Shown here: one piece after another, positions 17,654 to 30,835 of the stretch | How the letters are laid out: each line of letters begins with the position of its first letter | Numbering within the stretch: position 1 is the first letter of the stretch | Source of the DNA: Alphaproteobacteria bacterium | Lineage (GTDB): Bacteria; Myxococcota_A; UBA796; GCA-2862545 | Length of the DNA: 64,000 nt | Direction: 5' to 3' | NCBI GenBank assembly: GCA_020632925.1 | Contig: JACKER010000014.1 | Coordinates: 198,171-262,170 of the forward strand | Program-made: the position numbers and the translations under genes | Notes under the pieces: generated by a model | Told to the model about the DNA's origin: nothing | Seen by the model: the letters and a program-made list of their open reading frames with translations, nothing else | The model's database searches: none

Positions 17654-18313
17654 ATGTCCGCTCGCTCGAAGCGCCCACCCCTCGACCGCGATCGGGTGCT
17701 CGATGCGGCGCTGGCGCTGGCCGATGCCGAGGGCCTCGAGGCCCTGTCGATGCGCCGCGTGGGGAAGGCGGTCGGCGTGGAGGCGATGTCGCTCTACAAC
17801 CACGTGGCGAACAAGGAGGAGCTCCTCGACGGGCTCGTCGAGCGCTTCGTGTCCGAGGTCGAGCTGCCGCGGGCGGACGAGGGTTGGCGGGCGGGGATGT
17901 GGCGGCGCGCGGCGTCGGCGCGGGCGGCGTTCCGTCGCCATCCGTGGGCGCTCACGCTGCTGGAGTCGCGTCGCAACCCCGGACCCGCGACCCTGCGCTA
18001 CCACGACGCCGTGCTCGGCTGCATGTTGCGGGACGGCTTCTCCATCGAGCTCGCCGGACACGCGTTCGCGCTCGTGGACGCCTTCGTCTTCGGCTTCGCC
18101 GTCCAGGAGGCCACGCTGCCGTTCGAGAACGGGGCCGACCTCGAGGACGTGGCGGCCGACGTTCAGGCGGCGATGCCCGTGGACGACCTGCCGCACCTGG
18201 CCGCGATGATCGCGTACTCCCTGCGTCCGGGGTACGCGTTCGCCGCGGAGTTCGACTACGGCCTGACGCTGATCCTGGACGGGCTCGAGCAACGCCTGTC
18301 GAGGGCGGGATAG
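17654..18313 (+). CDS. TetR-family transcriptional regulator
   Basis: A 219-residue one-component repressor. The N-terminal helix-turn-helix covers roughly residues 15-60 (RDRVLDAALALADAEGLEAL, then VGKAVGVEAMSLYNHVANKEEL). The C-terminal ligand domain resembles the TetR_C branch found in TetR proteins beside oxidoreductases. The ATG at 17654 has GGAGG seven bases upstream. An in-frame start at 17627 would lie within the operator and is unlikely. The twin palindromes at 17582-17625 are the probable autoregulatory operators, shared with the divergent quinone oxidoreductase. Confidence 0.9.
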   Translation: MSARSKRPPLDRDRVLDAALALADAEGLEALSMRRVGKAVGVEAMSLYNHVANKEELLDGLVERFVSEVELPRADEGWRAGMWRRAASARAAFRRHPWALTLLESRRNPGPATLRYHDAVLGCMLRDGFSIELAGHAFALVDAFVFGFAVQEATLPFENGADLEDVAADVQAAMPVDDLPHLAAMIAYSLRPGYAFAAEFDYGLTLILDGLEQRLSRAG

Positions 18314-18321
18314 GGGTGGGG

Positions 18322-18824
18322 ATGACCCTGTTCGCGACGGTCGTCGCCTGCCACTCGGCCCCGACGACCACGGACCCCACGGACACGACCCCCACGCACA
18401 GCACGCCTCTCCCCACCACCGAGACGGCGGGCGGATCGGGTGGCACCGGCACTCCGCGGAGGGCGTGGATCACAGCGCCCACACCGGAACACCCGGCACG
18501 ACCCACTCGGGGCCCGTGGACCTCGCGTCGCTCCTGCCGGGCACCTGGCGACCGACCGCCGTGGACGGGACGCCGATCGCAGACGACCCTCGTCGATACT
18601 GGGTCTTCGAGACGAACGGGGACCTCGTCCGCGGTTGCGGCCGACCCGCGACGGGCACCTGGACCTTCGACGAGGTCGCTCCGAAGCCCGCTGTCGGACT
18701 GATCGAGGCCCAGTTCGGACCCGTGCCGATCACCTGGTACGTGGTGACCCTGACCGCGACGGAGCTGGTCTACGTCGAGGGTGGGGACGTGTTCGAGCAC
18801 GTCCGCGACGTCTGCCCCCCCTGA
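18322..18824 (+). pseudogene. Lipoprotein with a probable frameshift
   Basis: Two overlapping frames together look like one lipoprotein. The first begins MTLFATVVACHSAP, a short lipoprotein signal with Cys10, and runs into a Thr/Pro linker. The second, one frame over, continues from about 18450 with HSAEGVDHSAHTGTPGTTHSG. It then forms a lipocalin-like domain: LLPGTWRPTAVDG, YWVFETNGDLV and GTWTFDEVAP. The Thr/Ser/Gly linker style carries through the shift. A one-base indel near 18430-18465 would join them. Alternatively a GTG at 18465 starts a 119-residue cytoplasmic protein. The gene lies eight bases after the TetR gene and would be co-transcribed. Whether this is a real mutation or a sequencing error is not visible. 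Confidence 0.5.
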
Positions 18825-18854
18825 CGCTGCCACGCCGGAGCCGTACGCAGCCTG

Positions 18855-20624
18855 TCAGCGGCCGGGGACGACCATCCGCTCCGCGGGTGCGGGCGTGGCG
18901 GATTCGAGCGCCTTGTCGACCGCACCGACGAGATCGTGCTCGGACACCATCCCGATGAGCTTGCCGTCAGCGTCGACGACCGGGAGCACCTCGAGCGAGG
19001 TCTCGTAGAACAGGGCCATCACCTCGTGCGAGGTGGTGTCGGGCCGGACGGTGGGGACGGGGCGACAGAGGGCGCGGGCCGTCGCGTCGCCGCGGCGGGT
19101 GGGGTCGAGCATCGCCTGCTTGATGTCCTGGATGTCCACCAGGCCCAGCGGCCGACCCTCCTCCACCACCACCACCTCGTCCTCGCGGCGGTGCAGGAAG
19201 GTCGACGCGAGGTCGTCGAAGCTCGCGGTCGGCGCCACGCGCGCCCACCCGTCCGACACCATCACGTCGGCCACGCGCAGGTTCTGGACGGGGTTGGCGT
19301 CGGTCGTCGGCTCCACGAGCAGCCCACGGTCCACCAGGACCTGGACGTAGAGCGAGTACCGGTCGGCGGCGGCAGCGACCACCACGGCGAGCGCGATCGT
19401 GACCAGCAGCGGGAGCACGATGGCGTAGTTGCCGGTCATCTCGGCGATCATCAGCGCCATGGTCACCGGCGCGTGCGAGATCGCGGCCGCCACCGCCCCC
19501 ATGCCGACGGCGGCGAGCACCCCGGGCTGGGGCACGAGGGAGGGCGCCACCATCGCGGTCACCTCGCCGACCAGCTGACCCGTGATGGCCCCGAGGAACA
19601 GGGTCGGCGCGAAGATGCCGCCGCCCGACTTCCCCCCGTAGGCCACGGCCGTCGCGATCAGCTTCGTCACCAGGATCAGGCCGAGCATCGCCGGGCCGAA
19701 CACCACCACCCCGCCGACGATGCCCTCCAGCAGCGCGTACCCGTTGCCCATGACCTGGTGCAGGCCGACCATCGCGAGCAGCCCCACGAGCACGCCCGAC
19801 AGCGTCGGACGGAGCCACGCGGGCATGGGGACGGTCTCGTAGAGCTCGCCGGAGCGCCGCAGGAGCGAGCGCAGGAGCAGCGCCACCAGCCCGCACACCA
19901 CGCCGAGCACCGGGTACACCAGGAGCTCCTTGGGACTGCCGAGCTTGAGCACCGGGAACGCGAGCGCCAGCCGCTCGCCCAGGAGCGACTGCCCGACGAC
20001 GGTGCCGGTCACGCTCGCGACCACGGTGGGGGCGAACGCGTCGACCGCGAAGGTGCCGAGCAGCACCTCCAGCGCGAAGAACGCACCCCCGAGCGGGGAG
20101 TTGAAGCTGGCGGCGATGCCGGCCGCCGCCCCGGCCGCCACCAGCACGCGCGTCTGGCGGGGCTGGAGCTTCAGCCGGTGGCAGACCCAGGCCGCCACCG
20201 TCCCGCCGAGCATCACGATGGGCCCCTCACGGCCGCTGCTCTGGCCGCCGCCGATCGCGAGCAGCCCCGCGATCGTCGACAGCGCGCCGTCCCGCGGGTC
20301 GAGGTCCACCTGCTCGCCGCGGACCGCCCCGATCACGTCGGGGATGCCCTTGGGCTTGTGGGAGCGCGTCAGCAGGATGCCCGCCACGCCGCACGCCAGG
20401 GCGGAGAGCACCGCACCCACGATGCCGCGGACCGCGGGGACCCCGTGCAGGCTCGGCTCCTCGGTGCCGAGGATCAGCTTCCCCACGAGGTCCATCGAGA
20501 CCTCGAACGCGACGGCGGACGCGCCGCCGACGCTGCCCACGGCGACCGCCAGCAACAGCAGCCGGCTCCGTTCCCGATCCGGCAGCCGCGCGCTGACACG
20601 TTCGAGCCATGCGCCGACGTCCAC
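18855..20624 (-). CDS. ClC-type chloride channel/transporter with C-terminal CBS pair
   Basis: A 589-residue inner-membrane protein. The anion-selectivity motifs are all present: KGIPDV near residue 93, GREGP near residue 131 with the gating glutamate, and GGIFAPTLFLG near residue 334. About ten hydrophobic stretches fill residues 25-430. Two CBS domains follow, at about 450-510 (VADVMVSDGWARVAPT) and 520-575 (PVVDADGKLIGMVSEHDL). They probably sense nucleotides. The conserved gating Glu does not separate channels from Cl-/H+ exchangers. GTG start. The gene is transcribed away from the CotH-type gene, about 40 bases downstream of that gene on the same strand. Confidence 0.92.
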   Translation of the reverse strand: MDVGAWLERVSARLPDRERSRLLLLAVAVGSVGGASAVAFEVSMDLVGKLILGTEEPSLHGVPAVRGIVGAVLSALACGVAGILLTRSHKPKGIPDVIGAVRGEQVDLDPRDGALSTIAGLLAIGGGQSSGREGPIVMLGGTVAAWVCHRLKLQPRQTRVLVAAGAAAGIAASFNSPLGGAFFALEVLLGTFAVDAFAPTVVASVTGTVVGQSLLGERLALAFPVLKLGSPKELLVYPVLGVVCGLVALLLRSLLRRSGELYETVPMPAWLRPTLSGVLVGLLAMVGLHQVMGNGYALLEGIVGGVVVFGPAMLGLILVTKLIATAVAYGGKSGGGIFAPTLFLGAITGQLVGEVTAMVAPSLVPQPGVLAAVGMGAVAAAISHAPVTMALMIAEMTGNYAIVLPLLVTIALAVVVAAAADRYSLYVQVLVDRGLLVEPTTDANPVQNLRVADVMVSDGWARVAPTASFDDLASTFLHRREDEVVVVEEGRPLGLVDIQDIKQAMLDPTRRGDATARALCRPVPTVRPDTTSHEVMALFYETSLEVLPVVDADGKLIGMVSEHDLVGAVDKALESATPAPAERMVVPGR

Positions 20625-20665
20625 GGCCCGTGTCTACCCCTCCTCCTCCCCGATCGCCACCGCCG

Positions 20666-22414
20666 TCAGTTCCCGCGACACCCCATCGGGTCGGCACGCA
20701 GGAGACACGCGGACATCCAGGCGTGGCGCTGCTGGAGCCAGTCTTCGAGGAGATCCACCTCCGTCCGCAACGAGCCGCCCCGCGGTGGGTACTGCGTCCA
20801 GCGATCGAAGTCGCGTGCTGCCGCCTCGTCGATCTCCGCGGCCCAACCCTCGAGCAGGTACGTGGTGCCGACCGGGTCCAGCGCCGTGCGCAGCAGCACG
20901 TCCATCCGCGCGAAGTAGCGGTCGCGGAAGACCGGATCGTCGAACAGGCCGCCGTAGAAGCCCTCGTCGAACATCGCGGTGGTGTCACGGGTCTCGTTCG
21001 TCGCGTCCCACCACGTGGGGTTCGCCGCGCGGCTGTCCGACGCGCACCCCATCGTGCGGTCGAAGTCCCACACCGGCCCGGCCACCAGCAGCCCTTCCCG
21101 GTCCTTGTGGAGGTACCCGGACAGGCGGATCGCGTCCGGGTTCTTGGCCCAGACGTTGAGGATGTGGTGGTCGATGAACGCGTCGGTGTCGATGAGATCG
21201 TCGTAGTGGTGGCCGGTGACGGGGTGGGTGAAGCCCGGCGCCACCAGGGCCACCCCGAGCTCGTTCAGGTACGTCGAGAGCCAGGCAGCCTGCTCCGGCG
21301 CGACAACGTCCTCGGAGGGGTCGACGTAGACGAAGGGCTGCTGGAACGACAGCCGTCCGCCAGCGTCCCCGGCGCGGAACCCCTGCTCGTCGGGGCCGGT
21401 GCGGTCCTCCTTGAACACCCAGCCGCCCGTGACGGCGGGCTCGGTCAGGTCCGTGGGCAGCATCCGCTCGACGTCGATGCGGTCGTTGGCGCGCTCCAGG
21501 TGCTCGGTCACCTCGTACAGGCCGACGTAGTCGTCCATGCCGACCCGCTCGCCGCGCTCGGCGACGAACACCTCGGCGAAGCGGGTCCGCGCGGCGTATC
21601 GGCCGATCGCGCGGCTCACCTGGTACACGAGGGTGGTGCGCATGCGGGCGCGGTCGAAGTCCAGAGGCGCGCCCAGCACCCAGTCGCCGTCCGCCGGCAT
21701 CCCCAGCAGCGGCAGCTCCTCGTCGACGGGAGGGCCGGGGAGACGTCCGCTCTCGGGCGCCCAGGTCTCCAGCCGGTAGGGCTTCTTCGGATACCCGGCC
21801 GTGCTGGAGCCGCGGACCTTGAGCCCCGCCATCGACCACTGGTCGGCCTCGCGTGGCCAGGTCACGCGTCCCGTGCCGTCGGGCTCGAAGACCAACAGGG
21901 AGAACGGCGTGTATTCCTAGACCTTCGTGGTCGGCGCCGTGTCCACGGTCCACAGGACCAGCAGCGGCACGTTCGACGAGAAGGAGGACGCGTCGTTGTC
22001 CAGGAAGACCCAGATCCCGGTGACGCCCACCTCGCCGAGGTCTCCGGCGGCCCACGCGCGCACGACCGTGTTCCCGTCGACGTGGATCGGACCGGTCGCC
22101 ACCTGCGCGGTCGCGGGGTCCGGCCAGCTGCCGTCCAGCGTGTACCAGACGGTCGCAGTCGGGTCGTTGCTGCGCAGCTCGACGTCGATCGGCGCCGTGA
22201 GCACGCCGGGGCGCGGCCAGGTCTCGAGGACCGGATCCGACGGAGGGGGTGTGCCGGTGTGCCCGGTCGGCGTCGGATCGGCGCTGTGGACGGGCGTGGT
22301 GACCCCCGTGTCGCCGGTCGGGGTGGACGGCGTCGCCCCCGTCTCGGTGGGGGTTCCGGGCGTGTCGTGCGTGGGGGGTGTGGTCTCGCGCGCACAAGCG
22401 AGGAAGAGCAGCAT
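20666..22414 (-). pseudogene. CotH-domain lipoprotein split by an in-frame TAG
   Basis: Read through, this is one 582-residue protein. The signal peptide is extremely short (MLLFLAC, Cys7) and is followed by a Thr/Pro/Gly linker. A chitobiase C-terminal-like domain (VLTAPIDVELRSNDPTATVW, about residues 70-120) comes next. The CotH-like kinase domain contains VRGSSTAGYPKKPYRLE, DDYVGLYEVTEHLERAND, GGWVFKEDRT and AGPVWDFDRTMGC, which carry the family's catalytic Lys, Glu and Asp residues. The only interruption is a TAG at 21917-21919, after residue 165. The frame continues immediately with EYTPFSLLVFEPDG, which fits the family. TTG at 21895 could restart the second part without export. It starts three bases after the TetR gene stop codon. 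Confidence 0.75.
21917..21919 (-). other. In-frame amber codon interrupting the CotH gene
   Basis: The TAG separates two parts of one continuous reading frame. TAG is used as an ordinary terminator elsewhere in the window (nrdJ, arginase, mutM, tetR), so general recoding is unlikely. Confidence 0.7.
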
Positions 22415-22416
22415 CC

Positions 22417-23031
22417 TCAGAGGCTACCCCGCGCCTCCGTCAGCCGCGCGACGACCGTGTCGGACGCCGCCTGCACGGCCCTCTCCACGTCGACGGCACC
22501 AGGCTCGAACAGCTCCTGCAGCGCGATCCCGATCACCAGGCTCACCAGCACCGCGCCCATCGCGTCGGGGTCCAGGTCGGGGGAGAACTCACCCGCCGCC
22601 TGTCCACGCCGCACCAGCTCGCTCGAGTACTCGCGGTACCGCCGGTACAGCGACGCGTTGGTCTCGGACGCGTCCGCGTCGGTCTGGAGCCGGCCCCAGA
22701 AGGTCACGAGGACCGGCGCGGCGTCCCCGGCGAGCCAGCCCTTCACCATCTCGCGGACGACGGCGCGGGCGCGGTCGGCGAACGTCTGCTCGGCGACGAT
22801 GGCGGGCAGCGCCACGCGATCGATGTCCTCCACGGCGTCGTGGAGCACGGCGGCGACGATCTCGTCCTTGTTGCGGAAGTGCCAGGTGATGACGCCGCGG
22901 GTGTACCCCAGCTCGCGCTCGAGGGCGGCGAAGGTCAGCGCGTCCAGGCCGTGCTGGGCGACGATCGAGCGCGCGGCCGCCACCACCTGCTGACGGCGCA
23001 GATCGCGGACCGTCGCGACCTCACGCGACAC
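22417..23031 (-). CDS. TetR-family transcriptional regulator
   Basis: A 204-residue repressor with an N-terminal helix-turn-helix (RRQQVVAAARSIVAQHGLDAL, then ALERELGYTRGVITWHFRNKDE, residues 12-60) and a C-terminal effector domain. The GTG start has GGAGG five bases upstream. The first eleven bases overlap the end of the FAD oxidoreductase gene, so the two are coupled. A likely target is the inverted repeat CATAAC-ACGC-GTTATG in front of that operon, which would give autoregulation. Confidence 0.9.
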   Translation of the reverse strand: MSREVATVRDLRRQQVVAAARSIVAQHGLDALTFAALERELGYTRGVITWHFRNKDEIVAAVLHDAVEDIDRVALPAIVAEQTFADRARAVVREMVKGWLAGDAAPVLVTFWGRLQTDADASETNASLYRRYREYSSELVRRGQAAGEFSPDLDPDAMGAVLVSLVIGIALQELFEPGAVDVERAVQAASDTVVARLTEARGSL

Positions 23032-24637
23032 GCCGACCTCCGATGGGCCAGGCGTCCGGGTGCTCGGATGGCCAGACCTCGAGGGGCGCGCTCGGCCCGC
23101 TCAGCAGGTTCCGACGCGAGGTCTTCAGCATCACCTGGGCGAGCGTGAGGCCGGACATGGTCGCGCCCGCGACCCCGTGGCCGAGCGTGCTCGCGCCGCA
23201 CATGTACAGGCCGTCTACCGGGGTCTTCAACGGGAAGCCGAGCGGGCCGAGCTGGCGGCGGCGCTTCTCGATGCCGTAGAGGCTGCCGCCCGTGGCCGCG
23301 ACGTAGTGCCGGTTGGTCAGCGGCGTGGCGGAGCTGCGGAACACGAGGCGGTCGCGCAGCCCGGGGACGATCTGGTCCACCCGGTCGAGCAGCTTGTCGG
23401 CGAGGGCCTCCTTGAGGGCGTCGTACGCCGCGGGGCGCGAGCCGTAGCTGCTGCTGTCGAAGGAGCGGAAGGCCTCGGGCGAGACGAACGTGAACGCCTC
23501 GAAGGTGTGGATACCGTCCTTGCGCTCGCTCGGGTCCTTCAGGGTGGTGCAGGTCAGGAACGCGCCGGGGATCGGCCCGCGCGCGAGCGGGTTCGGGTCC
23601 ATCGCGTAGCGGTAGGACTCCTCGGTGTCCGACGAGGCCATCCACCAGACGTTGCCGCTGGTGAGCCCGGCGGCCCGCGCATCGACGTCGGCGGCCAGGA
23701 ACAGCGACAGCGCCGAGATGCCGTAGGTCGTGCGGTCCAGGCGGCGGCGGATCCTCGAGGGCACCTCGGACGGTGGGAGGAGACCGAAGGTCACGTGCGG
23801 GTCGGCGTTGGACACGACGTTCTTCGCGCGGATCTCCGTGCCGTCCGCGAGCCGGACGCCGATGGCCTTGCCGCCCTCGGTGAGGATGCGATCGACCCGA
23901 GCACGCACCTTGATCTGGCCGCCGTGCCGCCGGAGCGCCTTGATGAACGCCTTGGGCAGCGCGCGCGCGCCTCCCTTGGGGTAGTACCCGCCGTCGAAGT
24001 AGTGCCCGACGACGGCCGCGTGCAGCACCATCGCGCAGCGCGAGGGGGGCATGCCGTGGTCGCCGGCCTGCGCGACGAGCACGGCGCGCGCCAGCGGGTC
24101 CTTCACGAGGCCGTTCACGACCGACTCGAGGGTGCGGAAGCCGTGGCGGACCAGCGTGGGCGTGCGGAAGGGGAGCTTCAGCGCGGACAGCGGCGAGCGG
24201 ATCTTCAGCCCGTTCATGAGCTCGAGGTGCAGCCGCTCGACGATGTCGAGGTACTTCCGGATGCCCGCGGCGTCGTGCGGGAAGCGGTCGGCCAGCCGAT
24301 CGGCGAGGCGGTCCTTCCCGCGGGGGATGTCGAACGCGAAGTCCGAGCCGATGCGCACGCGATCGAAGCCGTCCGGGTCGAGCTCGAGGAAGGTGAGATC
24401 GTCGGCGACGCCGAGCCCCTCGTAGATCTCGCGCATCCGGCCGCCCGGCCCGAGCTCGCCGATGTAGTGCACGCCGGGGCTGAAGGTGTACCCCTCGAGG
24501 TCGAAGCTGTGGCACCAGCCGCCCGGCAGCTCGTGCTGCTCGAGGACGAGCACCTTCTGGCCCGCGCGCGCCAACGCCAGCGCCGCGGTCAGCCCGCCTG
24601 CTCCCGATCCGATGACCACGGTGTCGACGTCGCCCAT
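23021..24637 (-). CDS. FAD-dependent oxidoreductase, phytoene desaturase / retinol saturase type
   Basis: A 538-residue flavoprotein. The dinucleotide-binding motif VVIGSGAGGLTAALALARAG begins near residue 7 and LEQHELPGGWCHSF near residue 33. The C-terminal FAD motif VDGLYMCGASTLGHGVAGATMSG lies near residue 490. Relatives include carotenoid desaturases/isomerases and all-trans-retinol 13,14-reductase. The sequence pattern favours the latter, but the substrate is not certain. The ATG at 24637 has GGAGGG six bases upstream. A longer frame to 24685 would overlap the palindrome and is less likely. It is the first gene of an operon with a TetR regulator and the CotH-type lipoprotein. Confidence 0.85.
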   Translation of the reverse strand: MGDVDTVVIGSGAGGLTAALALARAGQKVLVLEQHELPGGWCHSFDLEGYTFSPGVHYIGELGPGGRMREIYEGLGVADDLTFLELDPDGFDRVRIGSDFAFDIPRGKDRLADRLADRFPHDAAGIRKYLDIVERLHLELMNGLKIRSPLSALKLPFRTPTLVRHGFRTLESVVNGLVKDPLARAVLVAQAGDHGMPPSRCAMVLHAAVVGHYFDGGYYPKGGARALPKAFIKALRRHGGQIKVRARVDRILTEGGKAIGVRLADGTEIRAKNVVSNADPHVTFGLLPPSEVPSRIRRRLDRTTYGISALSLFLAADVDARAAGLTSGNVWWMASSDTEESYRYAMDPNPLARGPIPGAFLTCTTLKDPSERKDGIHTFEAFTFVSPEAFRSFDSSSYGSRPAAYDALKEALADKLLDRVDQIVPGLRDRLVFRSSATPLTNRHYVAATGGSLYGIEKRRRQLGPLGFPLKTPVDGLYMCGASTLGHGVAGATMSGLTLAQVMLKTSRRNLLSGPSAPLEVWPSEHPDAWPIGGRRVA

Positions 24638-24657
24638 GATGCCCTCCGCGCTCCGCA

Positions 24658-24673
24658 CATAACACGCGTTATG
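24658..24673. promoter_or_regulatory. Inverted repeat, probable TetR operator
   Basis: CATAACACGCGTTATG has six-base perfect arms (CATAAC/GTTATG) around a four-base centre. It lies 20 bases upstream of the FAD oxidoreductase start, in an AT-richer patch typical of a promoter. Confidence 0.6.
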
Positions 24674-24731
24674 GAAACACAACACGGATCACGGAATCGA
24701 TCGCGGTACGCTCGGGCTCCGGGGGTGAGCG

Positions 24732-25916
24732 ATGGTGGTGGCGATGCTGATGGCGCCTGCGTTCGCGGGCTACGGTGACGCCGGGGTGGGCTTCCCGACG
24801 GTGCGTGGGCGCCAGATGCAGGTCTGGGTCGCGGCGGCTCGGGTGGAGCCATCGGCGTTCCAGAGCGACTACCAGGCGGGTGGGTGCTCCTTCGCCCAGT
24901 TCTCGGCCTCCGAGCAGACCCCCCACGAGCCGTACCGCTGGCACGCGGGCCTCGCCGACGTGGCGCTCGAGCACAGCATCGACATGCGCACCCACAACAA
25001 CATGATCCACGACAGCTCGGACGGGACGCTGTGGAGCGTGCGGGTCGGCGGGTCCTACCCGGGATGGACGGGGATCGCGGAGAACATCGCCCGGGGGTCC
25101 AACTCCGCGCGCGACACGGTGATGCGGAACTGGATGTGCAGCTCGGCCGGCCATCGCGGATCAATCATGAGCGGGACGTACCGCCACTTCGGCGGTGACA
25201 TGGACGGCAACTACGCGACCGCTGACTTCGCCGTCGGCCAGGCCCTCGAGAACCGCGGCCTGCGCATCGGGGCCCACGAGCCCGAGGTCCCGGGCCAGAC
25301 CGTGACCTTCCTCGCGGACTGGACCGGCGGCTCGGCGCCGACGACGTTCGAGGTCATCCACGACGGTGTCGCCGACCCGCTCACGCTCGCGTGGGGAACG
25401 GTGACGCAGGGCGTGTGGTCGGTGGACCTCCCGGTGGATCGGGGGGCGTGCCACGCCTACTGGTTCCGCGCGGTGAGCGGTGGCACCGAGGTTCGCTTCC
25501 CGCAGGACGGGAGCTACTCGTACGGCACCTGCGCCGGCGCGGATGCGGACACGGGCTGGATCGACGCCCAGCTCGGCCCGATCGTCCACACGCAGAGCAG
25601 CGCGAACTGGACGCGAGGGCAGGTGATCACGTTCGAGGTCACCGGAGGCGCGCCAGGGGCCGCGATCGCGGTCGTTGCCGGAACGTCGACCGGGAACGGC
25701 GCATGCCCACCCGTGATCGGCGGGAGCTGCCTCGACCTGACGGGGACCGTCCAGATCGCCGCGCAGGGTGTCGCCGACGCCAACGGCCACGCGACCCTGG
25801 TGGCGACGGTCCCGCAACAGCTCCCCGCCGGCCTGGTCATCCACCACCAGGCGGTCGCGGGCGACGGCGCAGGCGACTGGGTGGTCGGCCCCGTCCTGGA
25901 TGGCACGATTCGCTGA
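24732..25916 (+). CDS. Secreted CAP/SCP-domain protein
   Basis: A 394-residue exported protein. Its signal peptide is only about 12 residues, has no positive charge (MVVAMLMAPAFA, cut before Gly), and cannot be extended because an in-frame TGA lies two codons upstream. A CAP domain spans about residues 30-165: YRWHAGLADVALEHSIDM, HNNMIHDS, WTGIAENIARG and MCSSAGHRGSIMS. These supply the His and Glu of the CAP cavity. Two beta-rich modules follow (residues 180-260 and 285-390). The second resembles extracellular repeats with the phrase GQVITFEVTGGAPGA. CAP proteins act extracellularly with varied roles, so no specific role is assigned. It is divergent from the FAD oxidoreductase. Confidence 0.85.
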   Translation: MVVAMLMAPAFAGYGDAGVGFPTVRGRQMQVWVAAARVEPSAFQSDYQAGGCSFAQFSASEQTPHEPYRWHAGLADVALEHSIDMRTHNNMIHDSSDGTLWSVRVGGSYPGWTGIAENIARGSNSARDTVMRNWMCSSAGHRGSIMSGTYRHFGGDMDGNYATADFAVGQALENRGLRIGAHEPEVPGQTVTFLADWTGGSAPTTFEVIHDGVADPLTLAWGTVTQGVWSVDLPVDRGACHAYWFRAVSGGTEVRFPQDGSYSYGTCAGADADTGWIDAQLGPIVHTQSSANWTRGQVITFEVTGGAPGAAIAVVAGTSTGNGACPPVIGGSCLDLTGTVQIAAQGVADANGHATLVATVPQQLPAGLVIHHQAVAGDGAGDWVVGPVLDGTIR

Positions 25917-25983
25917 TCCCGCGCATTGTGCCGATGAGACAGGTCGGTACCGGCATTCGTCCGACCTGATTAGGATGGTCCGG

Positions 25984-29989
<4,006 letters not shown>

Positions 29990-30000
<11 letters not shown>

Positions 30001-30835
30001 GTGGTTGGCGCTGGCGGCCTGGGCCGAACCGGAGGCACCCACGTGTGATCCCGCGGCTCCGATCACGCTCGAGGTGCTACAGGCGGACCTGACGAGCGCC
30101 GAGCAGGCGTTCGCCGACCTCGACATCGACGGCTTCCTCGCGCTCTCCGACCGTGTCCGGACGGAGGTGCCCTGCATGGGCGAGGTGGTGCCTCCCAAGG
30201 TGGCGGCGAGCCTGCATCGGGTGGAGGGGTTGCGACGGTTCGGCGAGCGGGACATCGACGACGTCCGCTCGTTCACCGCCGCTCGCGCCTCGGATCCCGA
30301 TCACGTGCTGCCTCCGGAGATCGCGCCCCCCGGCTCCCAGCTCTTGGCCGACTACGGCGCCATGGACATCGACGCGGGCGAGCCCGTGCCCCTGGCCGAG
30401 CCGATCGACGCCGTGCTGTGGATCGACGGTGTGTCCGCGCTCGAGCGCAACTCTGCCCGTCCGGCGCTGGCGCAGCTGGTGGGCTCGGACGGGGTGGTGC
30501 GGTGGACGACGTACGCCGAGCGGGATGCCGACCTGCCCGCCTACGAGGCCATCCCGCTCCCGGAGCCCGTCCTTCCGCCGCCGCCCGAGCCGATCACGGT
30601 GGTGGTGCACCGCTCGCCGCGCGTCCCGCTGGCCGTCGCGACGGGTGCGACCGCGCTGGCCGCCGGGATCACCTACGGGATCGGCGCCGCCTCGAAGGCC
30701 ACCTGGAACGACCCCGAGACGCCGGACGGCCAGCTCGCGGGGCTGAAGGCGCGGACGAACACGATGGCGGTGGCCTCCACGGCCTCGGGCGTCGCGGCCC
30801 TGGGCCTGGGCGCGGTCCTCGTCATCACCTGGTGA
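29990..30835 (+). CDS. Secreted protein with C-terminal membrane segments, unknown function
   Basis: 281 residues. The GTG start overlaps the MopE-type gene by 11 bases, so the two are translationally coupled. A short signal peptide MVVEWLALAAWA (cut before Glu) contains a Glu and no Lys or Arg. Residues 25-190 contain two Cys (TCDP and VPCMG) and a helical, repeat-like N-terminal half. After a Pro-rich linker (PEPVLPPPPEPITVVV), two hydrophobic segments (about residues 214-230 and 262-279) flank SKATWNDPETPDG. The layout is common in myxobacterial hypothetical proteins. I do not recognise a domain. The 3' end overlaps the convergent kinase gene by 11 bases. Confidence 0.7.

Noticed and set aside
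21917..21919. Amber recoding such as pyrrolysine insertion in the CotH gene
   Set aside because: TAG ends several ordinary genes in the window and no pyl genes are seen, so mutation or error is simpler.
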